From the NCBI GenBank assembly GCA_031287135.1, contig JAITTK010000073.1, positions 1 through 20,943 of the forward strand: DNA of 20,943 bases, in the 5' to 3' direction. This DNA comes from Candidatus Methanoplasma reticulitermitis (GTDB lineage: Archaea > Thermoplasmatota > Thermoplasmata > Methanomassiliicoccales > Methanomethylophilaceae). The notes below the pieces were generated by a model, which saw only the letters and a list, made by a program, of their open reading frames with translations, was not told the origin of the DNA and did not search any database. Below are positions 12,372 to 20,730 of this stretch, in pieces; positions within the stretch are counted from its first letter, which is position 1, and each line of letters opens with the position of its first letter. The position numbers were made by a program, and so were the translations under genes.

Positions 12372-14921
12372 TCATTTTTCTTTCCGGATCTCCGCTTCAA
12401 GCGATTTCCTGTATGCTGATTCGGTGGCGTATGATATACTCTGAACAAATCTGTTTTTGAGTAAAAACACCGTGAAGAAAAACCAGATCACGACGAAACC
12501 GGCGATCAACGCATAATATTCCATCGGGAAAACGGCGAGCGAGGCGATCCCGACCGCGATCTGCGGTATGTTGTATACGAGTGCCACCAGACCGAATAGC
12601 AACAGAGCCAATATCGTGGGTTTGATATCTTTGGGCACCTCCCCGTTTATCGAATAGAATCTGAACATCGGATATATGAAGAATAACTGGGAGATCCCGG
12701 AGAGCATGAGGAAAACCAGCATGGCATTCCTCGCGGTTATATCTTCGAAACTCTCATTCCCGAAGGACATGTGCTTCATGAATTCCCCCCAATCGTTCCA
12801 CTCCGACGTGTCGAATCCTTCATATACAGTGCGGTAGAAACTCTCACCGAGGTCGAACAGTCCGCTGCCGGTTCCGTGAAGGAACAGGGCGTAGACTGCC
12901 AGTCCGAACGCGGTTATAAGAACGGCCATCGGGATGGAGAATCTCAACACCCCCGGTAAAATCAAGGCAGTGTTATCCGATGGTTTGGCCCAGATCGCCA
13001 TCAGGAATGCGGCAAAGGATACCGAGACAAGCGCATAGAATGTGTTGTGGACCGGAAGCATAGGCAGTCTGCCGAGTGCAAGAAGCAACACCCCCACCAA
13101 TACGGCGAGCACAAAGTTCCTTGTCAGATACAGGCGCAGGATATCCCTCATTCCCGTGACGGTCCTTTTACCCTCGGTTATAGCCCTGGGGAGCGCGGAG
13201 AACTGATCATTGACAAGCACCATGTCCGCAACTCCCCTGGCGGCACCGCTCCCGCTCTGGAGGGCCACACCGACGTTTGCGGCCTTTATGGATCTGACAT
13301 CATTGACCCCGTCACCAACCATCGCCACATATCTGCCGTTCCCTTTAAGCGACTCGACCACCATCTCCTTCTGCTCAGGTTTCATTCTGCCGAAAATGTT
13401 GGTCTCCAGAACAGCGTCATCGAAATCCTCTTCGGACATCATCTCCAACATGTCCCCCGAGATTATCTTCCGTTCTCCAGGTATCTCGGCCAGAGAGAAC
13501 AGTGCGTCCACCGTCTCGGGGTCATCACCGGATATGACTTTGATCTCCATCCCGTTCTTCTGGAACTCCTCTATGATGTCTCTGCAGTCCGGTCTGACTT
13601 CGTCCCTTATGGCTATCAGGGCCATGAGACCGAGGTCAGGTATCACGGGTTCGTCGTTGAGATACAACGGAGAGTCCGGACCTTTGCATAGGATGACTGT
13701 CCTAAGTCCCTTTCTCGACAGATCCGAAATATCCGCCGAGATGTCCGTGCCCGCGATGTGGTCACGCAGCGAGGGCCATGCCCCGACGAATATTGTTTTC
13801 GAAGAACCGTTGGATGTGACTCTAACGGCACTGTATTTTCTGTCCGACGAGAACTGGACTTCCTCTATGAGATCGAATTCCTCATTCCCGAACACTCTCT
13901 CCAGAGCCTTAACGGTGCGGTTTTTGCTTCCAGTGGATGAGACAAAAAGCCTTATCGCCTCCCTCACCTCATCTTCCCCGACGAACATCTCCATCCCGTC
14001 GTAGATAAGATTGTTGGTTGTTATGGTACCCGTCTTGTCCATGCACACGGTGTTCACATGGCTCATCGACTCCACCGAATTCGAGTTTTGGAGAAGAACG
14101 CCGCTGTTCGCCATGCGCACGGCAGCTATCATGTACGTTATCGTGATCAGAAGGAACAGGGCGATAGGCACTATATCCAATACCAGCACGGATTTTATCG
14201 CGAACAGTTTGGCTCCGTCGCCGCCGAGAGTATTCGCCACGGCAAGTATCAGAAGGAAAACAAATGCCATGACCATCAGCATTTTGGTCACGGTGGAGGT
14301 CTCTCTTTGCAAAGGTGTGTTCTTGCGTTTGTATTTTTTGGCACTTGACAGCATCTGAGATGCAAAGGTATCCTCTCCGAGTGCCGTCACCCGGTAGTAT
14401 CCGTCGCCGGTGACACAGAATGCACCGGAATGGATCGTATCGCCAGTCCGTTTCCTTCTTGTGCTTGACTCTCCCGTGAGAAGAGACTCATCCATCTCCA
14501 GGGAGACGGCGTGTACGAGTTCTCCGTCGACCTGGGCCTGGTCCCCGGATTTCAAATGGATAAGGTCGTCCATCACTATCTCGGATGGGTCGATCTCTGT
14601 CTCCGACCCGTCCCTGACTGCCCGGACCGTAGGTCTCAGCAACAACGCGATCTTGTCCAACCGCATTTTCGCCCTGATCTCCTGCACGGTGGATATCAGT
14701 ATGTTGAGTGCAATCACGCCCGTGGCCGAGAGAGCACTTATAGGCTCTTCGAAATAGAGGAGGACGACTCCGAGTATGAACAATATCAGATTGAATGTTG
14801 TACAGACATTCTTTACTATTATGTCCAGATAACCTCTGCTGACCGGGGACTCGAAACGGTTGACCTTTCCCTCGGATACCCTGTCCCTTACTTCTTCGCC
14901 GCTGAGCCCCACAAGGTCCAT
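12372..14921 (-). CDS. P-type ATPase, cation-transporting (HAD superfamily)
   Basis: Integral membrane pump of 849 residues with all core P-type elements: TGES in the actuator domain (149-152), phosphorylation site DKTGT (Asp295), FVGA in the nucleotide domain (378-381), and GDGVNDVRS in the hinge (536-544). There is no N-terminal heavy-metal domain and no CPC motif, so it is not a copper/zinc P1B pump; the layout resembles P2-like and CtpE-type bacterial pumps. The fourth membrane helix reads DIVPIALFLL (249-258), with Ile where calcium and many other P2 pumps have the Glu of PEGL, so the ion cannot be inferred. Six hydrophobic segments follow the catalytic part. ATG at 14919-14921 sits about 30 bases from a TATA box with a palindrome just upstream, implying a leaderless, regulated mRNA. 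Ends stop-to-stop with the exonuclease. Confidence 0.88.
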   Translation of the reverse strand: MDLVGLSGEEVRDRVSEGKVNRFESPVSRGYLDIIVKNVCTTFNLILFILGVVLLYFEEPISALSATGVIALNILISTVQEIRAKMRLDKIALLLRPTVRAVRDGSETEIDPSEIVMDDLIHLKSGDQAQVDGELVHAVSLEMDESLLTGESSTRRKRTGDTIHSGAFCVTGDGYYRVTALGEDTFASQMLSSAKKYKRKNTPLQRETSTVTKMLMVMAFVFLLILAVANTLGGDGAKLFAIKSVLVLDIVPIALFLLITITYMIAAVRMANSGVLLQNSNSVESMSHVNTVCMDKTGTITTNNLIYDGMEMFVGEDEVREAIRLFVSSTGSKNRTVKALERVFGNEEFDLIEEVQFSSDRKYSAVRVTSNGSSKTIFVGAWPSLRDHIAGTDISADISDLSRKGLRTVILCKGPDSPLYLNDEPVIPDLGLMALIAIRDEVRPDCRDIIEEFQKNGMEIKVISGDDPETVDALFSLAEIPGERKIISGDMLEMMSEEDFDDAVLETNIFGRMKPEQKEMVVESLKGNGRYVAMVGDGVNDVRSIKAANVGVALQSGSGAARGVADMVLVNDQFSALPRAITEGKRTVTGMRDILRLYLTRNFVLAVLVGVLLLALGRLPMLPVHNTFYALVSVSFAAFLMAIWAKPSDNTALILPGVLRFSIPMAVLITAFGLAVYALFLHGTGSGLFDLGESFYRTVYEGFDTSEWNDWGEFMKHMSFGNESFEDITARNAMLVFLMLSGISQLFFIYPMFRFYSINGEVPKDIKPTILALLLFGLVALVYNIPQIAVGIASLAVFPMEYYALIAGFVVIWFFFTVFLLKNRFVQSISYATESAYRKSLEAEIRKEK
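12375..12383 (+). terminator. T-rich tract just after the exonuclease stop
   Basis: TTTTTCTTT starts four bases after the TGA. Archaeal transcription often ends at T-runs without a hairpin, so this could terminate the plus-strand operon. It encodes the Lys-Glu-Lys tail of the ATPase on the other strand, so coding need explains it equally well. Confidence 0.35.
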
Positions 14922-14943
14922 GCTGGCCCACAGTGCTTAATCA

Positions 14944-14951
14944 ATATATAT
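14944..14951 (-). promoter_or_regulatory. TATA box of the P-type ATPase
   Basis: ATATATAT at about 27-30 bases from the ATG at 14921, so the mRNA is probably leaderless. Confidence 0.5.
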
Positions 14952-14956
14952 CATGC

Positions 14957-14968
14957 ACTATCGATAGT
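14957..14968. promoter_or_regulatory. 12-bp perfect palindrome upstream of the ATPase TATA box
   Basis: ACTATCGATAGT is its own reverse complement and lies six bases upstream of the TATA box, where the TFB-recognition element would be. A regulator bound here could block or help TFB. Since the gene encodes an ion pump, a metal- or ion-sensing regulator is a reasonable guess. Confidence 0.45.
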
Positions 14969-15087
14969 TTATGTGGAAATCACAACATATAGCTAGCCTC
15001 CGTCTGCATAGTTCCGACAACGGGCCGCCCAATAACCTCATGTGCATTTCCTGCCGCACCGCGTTTTAATGGTTTCCAGCATGTTGA

Positions 15088-17982
15088 TCACGGGGATTCG
15101 ACCGAAGACGGTCCGATGCAACATTCCCGGACCCTTTGAGCGATGGTTTCCTTGGACAGCGGTTCGAATTCGACGGCTTTGTTCAACGATACATAATCAA
15201 TGATGCATTTCGCCGGCCTGCGGTAGAATTCCGATGCCGCATGCGCATAGACGCTGAGTTGCACGCGGTACTCGCTCTCGTACGATGCATCGGCATCCGT
15301 CTTGTAATCATGTATCTCGATCATGTCCGGTCTCACCACAAGCAGATCGATTATGCCCTTGAGGGTGACATTGAGATCGTTGAAGGGGAGAGAACATTCG
15401 ATCTCCGGAAGGACGAGGTCCGCATCGGAGGCCGCAGAAAGGATATCCCTTATCACCGAGACCTCCGGTCTTACATCCTCCACCTCATGGCCTGCCGCCA
15501 TCGCATATGCCGCTTCATGTATCTCCGTACCGTATTCCTTTCCCTTTCCGGAGAACTCGTCCGTTTCCGCATCCGGGCGGAGAGAGCCCGCGGAACGCAT
15601 TATGTCATGCACTCCCAGATTGATCCTCCTGGATCCGAATTCCTTGATCGTCGGGGCGGCGATGAGTTCGATTTCTTCCTTTATGTTAAGCTGATCGATC
15701 CCGCCCTCGCCGCATTCCCTGATTTTCCCGGCCGAAAGATACTTGAAGAAAGAGGAGGGCCTCGGGCCGGATATCACGGTTACATACTGTTTCGCTCTGG
15801 ACAGTGCGACGAACATGAGCCGTCTTTCCTCGCTGTAGTCCCTGGTCACTGTGCATTCGGCAAGTATCGTCTTCCATGACTTTGTTATCTTCGAATAATC
15901 CCCGCCGAAAGAAGAGACATCCCGTCTGCACCTTATGCCGGTCAGGCGGTTGAACGAGTATGCGGATCTTTCGCCCTGTGTGCTCGGCATTACCCCCTGG
16001 TCCATTCCGGCTATGATGACTATCGGATACTCCAGCCCTTTGGACTTGTGCATGGTCTGTATGGTGACGGCTTTGCGGTCAAGCATTCCCTCGACGGGGT
16101 ACGTGGTATGGTCTTCGATATCCCTCTCGATCATGCCTATGACATCGGATATCGTCAGCAGAGAGTTCCTGTGGGATGAGGAGATGATGGATATTATCGC
16201 CTGGGTGATATCGTTGTTCAGACCGTAGAATGCGAAGATCGAGGAAATTAGATCGGTGATCCGTCTTTTTTTCCTTATAAGCGATCTCCTCAGCCCATAG
16301 ATCGCGGCAGGGGGATCCGACCTCATCTTCAGGATATCGTCCAGGGTGTATCCCGCATCGGCCATGATGGGGCCGATTCCCCAATCGTCGTCCTTGTTGT
16401 TGATATATTTGAGCCATGCGAGAGTAAGCTTGCCCTCTCTTGTGCTCATGACATTCATGTCTCCCTGCAGGAATGCCGGCATCCCGGACGATGCCGCCGC
16501 ATCGTTGATCGCACGGCACATCTTCGAGTTCCTGCACAGAATAGCGATATCCCCGAAGCACGGACGTCTCGGGCCGTCATCGTCATGTATGATGAAATCC
16601 CCGTTGATATACCTGGCTATCGTTCTCATGACCTCCGAGACTTCCTCCTCCTGCGAGACCGCCGACACGAATTCCATGCGGGTATCATCACGTACATCCT
16701 CTCTCTGGGCGGTTATCCTGGTTATGTTCTTATCAAGATATTCGCGGTCTACGTTCTCTTTCTCGGTCGCTTTGATGTAAAGGCTGTCATATGCGGCATC
16801 GATGATAATCTGCGAACTCCGGTAATTCATGTCGAGAGACAGTCTTTTGACTTCCGGAATGTGGAACGGGACCCTCATGATGTCCCCGTTCAATACCTTT
16901 CTAAGGTCCCTTACGCGGCGCTCGAAGTCGGTGATGTTCTCCACCGACACGTGTCTGAAACCGTAGATGCCCTGCTTCCAATCCCCCACGACGCACAGGT
17001 TAGGTTCTTTGAGCAGCATCAGGGCGATCATGAGCTGGTTCTCGTTCGTATCCTGAAATTCGTCGATCATCAGATATCTCACGGACATCCGGTCCCTGAC
17101 CTTCCTGTTATCATACAGGATTATGAATGCAAAGGAAGACACGAGACCGTATGTCAGACGGTCATCGTTTATGCAGTTCCGTATATACTCGTAGTATATG
17201 TCATGAATCAGTGCCAGAAGTTCCGATCTGTCGTCGAATGAGGCCTCGTGTATCATCTCGTCGGAAAGCGGTTCGGCAGGAGATACGCCCAGCAATCCGA
17301 ACGCCTGGTCCCCGGAGAATTCTCCGCATAGGAAATGCGACAGCTTGCTGTTGCCTCTCGTGCTGACCTCGCCGTTCATCGTCGAGAGGGCCTCCTCGAT
17401 CTTCTCCGGCCATCCTTTCAGCATCCTGCCGTCATCATCCCCGAACCATCCGTTTTTCAGAGGCATTATGCCTCTTGACATCAATTTGTTTATTATCCCG
17501 TAGAGTTCGGACACGTTCTGCGATGCGATTATTCCATGCGCCCCGTATTCATCGGGATGTGCGATCATGAAACGATCGAAGAAGTCCGAGAAATATTCCC
17601 GATTCAATGTCTCGTTCTCTATAAGGGTCGCACCCCTTGTGAGCATCTCCTTCATTCTGAAGAACCTGCTGACGGTGTCGGGAGACTCCATCACCACCGA
17701 ATAACACAGGGAATCGAAGGTGCTGGTCTGTATGAACCCGGACGATGCCGAAAGGCCGCTTCGCGTCATCTTGTCCCTTATCCGCTCCTCCATCTCACCG
17801 GCCGCATTCCTGGTGAATGTGAGGAGGAGCAGATCGCCGACATCCACATCTTCCTTTTTCAGTATATTCAGGAATCTGTCCACTATCGTGTGGGTCTTCC
17901 CGGTCCCGGGCCCCGCATCCACGACTATCATGCCTTCCAATTCCTCGGAGATCGCTTTCTGGGACGGGTTGAGCTCATTCAT
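15088..17982 (-). CDS. addA: AddA-like UvrD-family helicase with C-terminal RecB-type nuclease
   Basis: ATP-driven 3'-5' helicase and nuclease that would process DNA double-strand ends with AddB. In the 964-residue form: Walker A DAGPGTGKT (22-30), TFTRNAAGEM (55-64), Walker B DEFQDT (307-312), QGIYGFR (337-343), NYRS (386-389), TMHKSKGLEYP (643-653) and VALSRAK (725-731), all superfamily 1A motifs. The C-terminal PD-(D/E)XK nuclease shows H822, D879 (GIIDLL) and D892-x-K894 (HDYKTD). It is shorter than bacterial AddA (about 1200). The ATG at 17980-17982 is chosen because it comes just before the Q-motif-like NPSQ and overlaps the addB stop by eight bases; a frame extending 58 codons upstream only reads through addB's 3' end. 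Motor and nuclease both look intact. Confidence 0.88.
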   Translation of the reverse strand: MNELNPSQKAISEELEGMIVVDAGPGTGKTHTIVDRFLNILKKEDVDVGDLLLLTFTRNAAGEMEERIRDKMTRSGLSASSGFIQTSTFDSLCYSVVMESPDTVSRFFRMKEMLTRGATLIENETLNREYFSDFFDRFMIAHPDEYGAHGIIASQNVSELYGIINKLMSRGIMPLKNGWFGDDDGRMLKGWPEKIEEALSTMNGEVSTRGNSKLSHFLCGEFSGDQAFGLLGVSPAEPLSDEMIHEASFDDRSELLALIHDIYYEYIRNCINDDRLTYGLVSSFAFIILYDNRKVRDRMSVRYLMIDEFQDTNENQLMIALMLLKEPNLCVVGDWKQGIYGFRHVSVENITDFERRVRDLRKVLNGDIMRVPFHIPEVKRLSLDMNYRSSQIIIDAAYDSLYIKATEKENVDREYLDKNITRITAQREDVRDDTRMEFVSAVSQEEEVSEVMRTIARYINGDFIIHDDDGPRRPCFGDIAILCRNSKMCRAINDAAASSGMPAFLQGDMNVMSTREGKLTLAWLKYINNKDDDWGIGPIMADAGYTLDDILKMRSDPPAAIYGLRRSLIRKKRRITDLISSIFAFYGLNNDITQAIISIISSSHRNSLLTISDVIGMIERDIEDHTTYPVEGMLDRKAVTIQTMHKSKGLEYPIVIIAGMDQGVMPSTQGERSAYSFNRLTGIRCRRDVSSFGGDYSKITKSWKTILAECTVTRDYSEERRLMFVALSRAKQYVTVISGPRPSSFFKYLSAGKIRECGEGGIDQLNIKEEIELIAAPTIKEFGSRRINLGVHDIMRSAGSLRPDAETDEFSGKGKEYGTEIHEAAYAMAAGHEVEDVRPEVSVIRDILSAASDADLVLPEIECSLPFNDLNVTLKGIIDLLVVRPDMIEIHDYKTDADASYESEYRVQLSVYAHAASEFYRRPAKCIIDYVSLNKAVEFEPLSKETIAQRVRECCIGPSSVESP

Positions 17983-20638
17983 TCCCTTCACTCTCTCCGA
18001 GACCGGCCGCGTCCTTTGTGCAGGCCTTGAAAAAATCACACGAATCGCAGTTCCTCCTGGGGGCGGCCGGGAACTCGGAATACGTCTGTACCGAGGCCAG
18101 ATCATGGTCCGCATCGACACGTGAGAGGAATCTATCCAGTGTGTCACACGGCACAATGACCTCGTTACCGATCACGAACATGCCCGATGATACTGTTTCA
18201 GCGAGCTTCCCGAGAGCTTTGGAGACGTATTCGGAGCGGTCCTTGCCGCCCCCGATGTCCAATGCGCGGATAATGGAGGATACGAGTTCCGTGTTGTTCC
18301 TCCATGACATGCAGTCATCGGTTCCGGCCTCGAACGCCATTCTCACGAAGAGTCCCCATTGCCCGGTTATCATGTCATACGATTTCCCGAAAGAATCCAA
18401 TACCGGGGAACCGGGATCGGAAATGAATTCTTCCAGACTGTCTTCTACGAGCATCACGTCGCGGACATTGTCCCGTATGTTGAATCCGTCGTCGGTGACC
18501 GACCGGACGTCATTGTCGGCGACATATACAAGGCTGAACCTGTACGGAGGAGAGGAGTTGTCACGCAGCAGGGACAGGTATATTAATGGCTGGAACTCAA
18601 AGAAGTCCTGTTTACGCGCTGCTTCCATATGCTCCTTGATGTTCTTGGGGGAGTTGGACCTCCCGGTCTTGTAATCGATTATCCTTCCGTTGACTATCAG
18701 ATCGAAGTTACCCAACAGGGGGTGTGTGCGGGAGATGAATTTCGTCTCGGTCATACTGCTGTACATGGTGCAACCGTGCATATCCATGAACATGTTCTTG
18801 TATTCCCTGTTTGAATAGTCTCTGTCCAGCGGGACACTCCCGATGCCGAGGGAGTCAATGAAACGTATCACGTTGGCCATGCATATCCTTATCCTGCTCC
18901 CGTCGATGTCCGTCATCTGCTGGCTCGAGAGCCCCGAATATTTTTCATGTATCATCTCCATGTACTCTTCGAGCCTGCCCGTGACCAGTTCGGGGTAGCA
19001 CACGTAGAATTCGGCGAATTCGTGTATGATGCTGCCGAACATGGTGTGCTCGGAATCCGGTACGGAGATCATCTTTCCGAACATGTAAGCTCGCGGACAT
19101 GCATGATAGTTGTTGTATGTGGACTTGGAAAATCTCCAATCCCCCCTGTCAGCGGGATCGGACCGATCACCGCCCCTCATCACGATATCCACCCCGGAAG
19201 GAGATAGCCACTGTCCTTTCACAATGGTCCTTGCGACATCACCGAACCCGGCAACGGGGCCGCCATCGGACACCTTGTCGAATTCTCTGATCTGTTCGAA
19301 TATCCGGCATGGACATGATTCTTTGCCGCCTCTCATCGAATTAACGGCATACAGTCTCGATACGCCCTGCTGCAACAGGATCGAGAACCTGTACATGTTG
19401 ATCTCGGCTTCGGTCTCCCTGTCGATATAGTCTTTGCCCATCACATTGTTGGACCATTCCGGTCCGAGGCCGATATATATGACGAAGGGGCGGTCCACAT
19501 ACACGGATCTGAGACAGTCGACCAAGAGCACACCCTTCTTTTCATCATCCGGTATCTCCTCATTGTGGCGGAGGTCGCTGATGTTATTCACCGCATAGTT
19601 CAGTTCGTTCACGAGTTTGGATGTGATTTTAACATCTTTCATTCTCATGTCTTCAAGAAGTATCTTGATCTGCGGACGGTGCACCTCCTTCACAACCGTA
19701 TCGCATACGTCCTGGAATGTGTTATCCCGTATGTTCTTCATGATTTCTGCAAGTTCGTCGGTGCGCGGTTTGAAGCGACCCTCGATCTTATGCAGAAAAT
19801 ATTCATCGTCATGTTTGTCGAAGTATCCTCCGTAGCCGGAGAACAGTTCCCGGACATGCCTCACCCTGAGCACCTCATATGACAGCGACAGCGAAAGGAA
19901 CTGCAGAAAATCCCTGACCTGCGACAGGTCTCTCACGGATATCGTGTTCCTGAAAGGTATTTTGCCGCGATAGAGGGCGGCCCTCACGGCATCAGCTATC
20001 GGACCCGAGGTATCAAGTACTATGGCGGTGTCGTCCGCTCGGCCGGGGTCTATCGTTCCGATGATGTTCTCGGCTATCTGTCTGTCATTGCCGACCTCGT
20101 AGATGACATCGATCGCGTATTCGCCGTCGGTGAAGATGTCGATCTCGTCGTGTTCCGCGGGTATGAAATGTTTGTCGAGGTCATCGAAGAACTCGATCCC
20201 GATCACAGCCACTCTCTTGCCCGCAAAGAACTCCCTCTCATCCGGCACATATGAGTCCATAAGCTTCTCGGAGGTCCTCAATCCGAGGAATGAATCGTAT
20301 ATGTTCCTTGAATGGACGGAATAGAGATACTTCCGGACATCTTTTTTATATCTTCTTATGGCCCGTATGTTGTCCAGTTCGCTGTGTATGTGTTTGAAAC
20401 TGTATCCGGTCTCGTTAGCTATCTCCGAGATGATCTTCAGGTCCCCGAGCACACCTGCTCCGAACACGGGAACCGCCTCACTCCCGGCTATGTGCCTTGG
20501 GGTATATGCGAAACCGCCGATCCTCGGGACATCTATCCTGCCGTTGAGCGCCGTAGCCAATGCGGCATCGCTGGTGAGGACCAGGTCATACGTCTTCACC
20601 TCTTCGTACAGTTCATCTATGCTCTTTGCACGGCGCAT
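17975..20638 (-). CDS. addB: AddB-like protein: degenerate helicase with Fe-S PD-(D/E)XK nuclease
   Basis: Partner subunit of AddA. The first about 480 residues are a degraded helicase scaffold: no Walker A is found, and a faint relic of a late helicase motif remains (GVLLVDCLRSVYVDRPFVI, 369-387). The C-terminal nuclease is complete: H539 (IIHEFAEF), D646 (GNFDL), D655-x-K657 (IDYKTG). Cys514 (YHACPRAY) together with C864, C867 and C873 (CxxCx5C) forms the four-Cys 4Fe-4S 'staple' typical of AddB. At 887 residues it is smaller than Bacillus AddB (about 1160), which keeps a Walker A, so here AddA is the only motor. The ATG at 20636-20638 has a TATA box at leaderless distance. First gene of an addB-addA operon. 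AddAB is a bacterial system, rare in archaea. Confidence 0.85.
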   Translation of the reverse strand: MRRAKSIDELYEEVKTYDLVLTSDAALATALNGRIDVPRIGGFAYTPRHIAGSEAVPVFGAGVLGDLKIISEIANETGYSFKHIHSELDNIRAIRRYKKDVRKYLYSVHSRNIYDSFLGLRTSEKLMDSYVPDEREFFAGKRVAVIGIEFFDDLDKHFIPAEHDEIDIFTDGEYAIDVIYEVGNDRQIAENIIGTIDPGRADDTAIVLDTSGPIADAVRAALYRGKIPFRNTISVRDLSQVRDFLQFLSLSLSYEVLRVRHVRELFSGYGGYFDKHDDEYFLHKIEGRFKPRTDELAEIMKNIRDNTFQDVCDTVVKEVHRPQIKILLEDMRMKDVKITSKLVNELNYAVNNISDLRHNEEIPDDEKKGVLLVDCLRSVYVDRPFVIYIGLGPEWSNNVMGKDYIDRETEAEINMYRFSILLQQGVSRLYAVNSMRGGKESCPCRIFEQIREFDKVSDGGPVAGFGDVARTIVKGQWLSPSGVDIVMRGGDRSDPADRGDWRFSKSTYNNYHACPRAYMFGKMISVPDSEHTMFGSIIHEFAEFYVCYPELVTGRLEEYMEMIHEKYSGLSSQQMTDIDGSRIRICMANVIRFIDSLGIGSVPLDRDYSNREYKNMFMDMHGCTMYSSMTETKFISRTHPLLGNFDLIVNGRIIDYKTGRSNSPKNIKEHMEAARKQDFFEFQPLIYLSLLRDNSSPPYRFSLVYVADNDVRSVTDDGFNIRDNVRDVMLVEDSLEEFISDPGSPVLDSFGKSYDMITGQWGLFVRMAFEAGTDDCMSWRNNTELVSSIIRALDIGGGKDRSEYVSKALGKLAETVSSGMFVIGNEVIVPCDTLDRFLSRVDADHDLASVQTYSEFPAAPRRNCDSCDFFKACTKDAAGLGESEGNE

Positions 20639-20659
20639 GTCCGAAACAGGGTGTCGGGA

Positions 20660-20667
20660 TATTTATA
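20660..20667 (-). promoter_or_regulatory. TATA box of addBA
   Basis: The minus-strand TATAAATA lies about 29 bases before the addB ATG, predicting a leaderless operon mRNA. Confidence 0.55.
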
Positions 20668-20700
20668 CTTAGAAGAAAGGGTCCTCGAATCTATCGAAAG

Positions 20701-20708
20701 TATAATTA
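20701..20708 (+). promoter_or_regulatory. TATA box of the exonuclease-like gene at 20731
   Basis: TATAATTA about 30 bases before the GTG at 20731. Together with the addB box it forms a compact divergent promoter of about 90 bases. Confidence 0.45.
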
Positions 20709-20730
20709 TCATATCCACATAACGTGCTCC

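Noticed and set aside
17983..18156. 58-codon N-terminal extension of AddA
   Set aside because: It overlaps the end of addB in another frame, is Arg/Pro-rich, and the SF1 helicase core begins normally at the ATG at 17982.
18000..19100. Cas4-like nuclease signature in AddB suggesting CRISPR adaptation
   Set aside because: The Fe-S PD-(D/E)XK fold is shared by Cas4 and AddB, but the helicase-like N-terminal half and the adjacent addA identify AddB; no repeats or cas genes are present.
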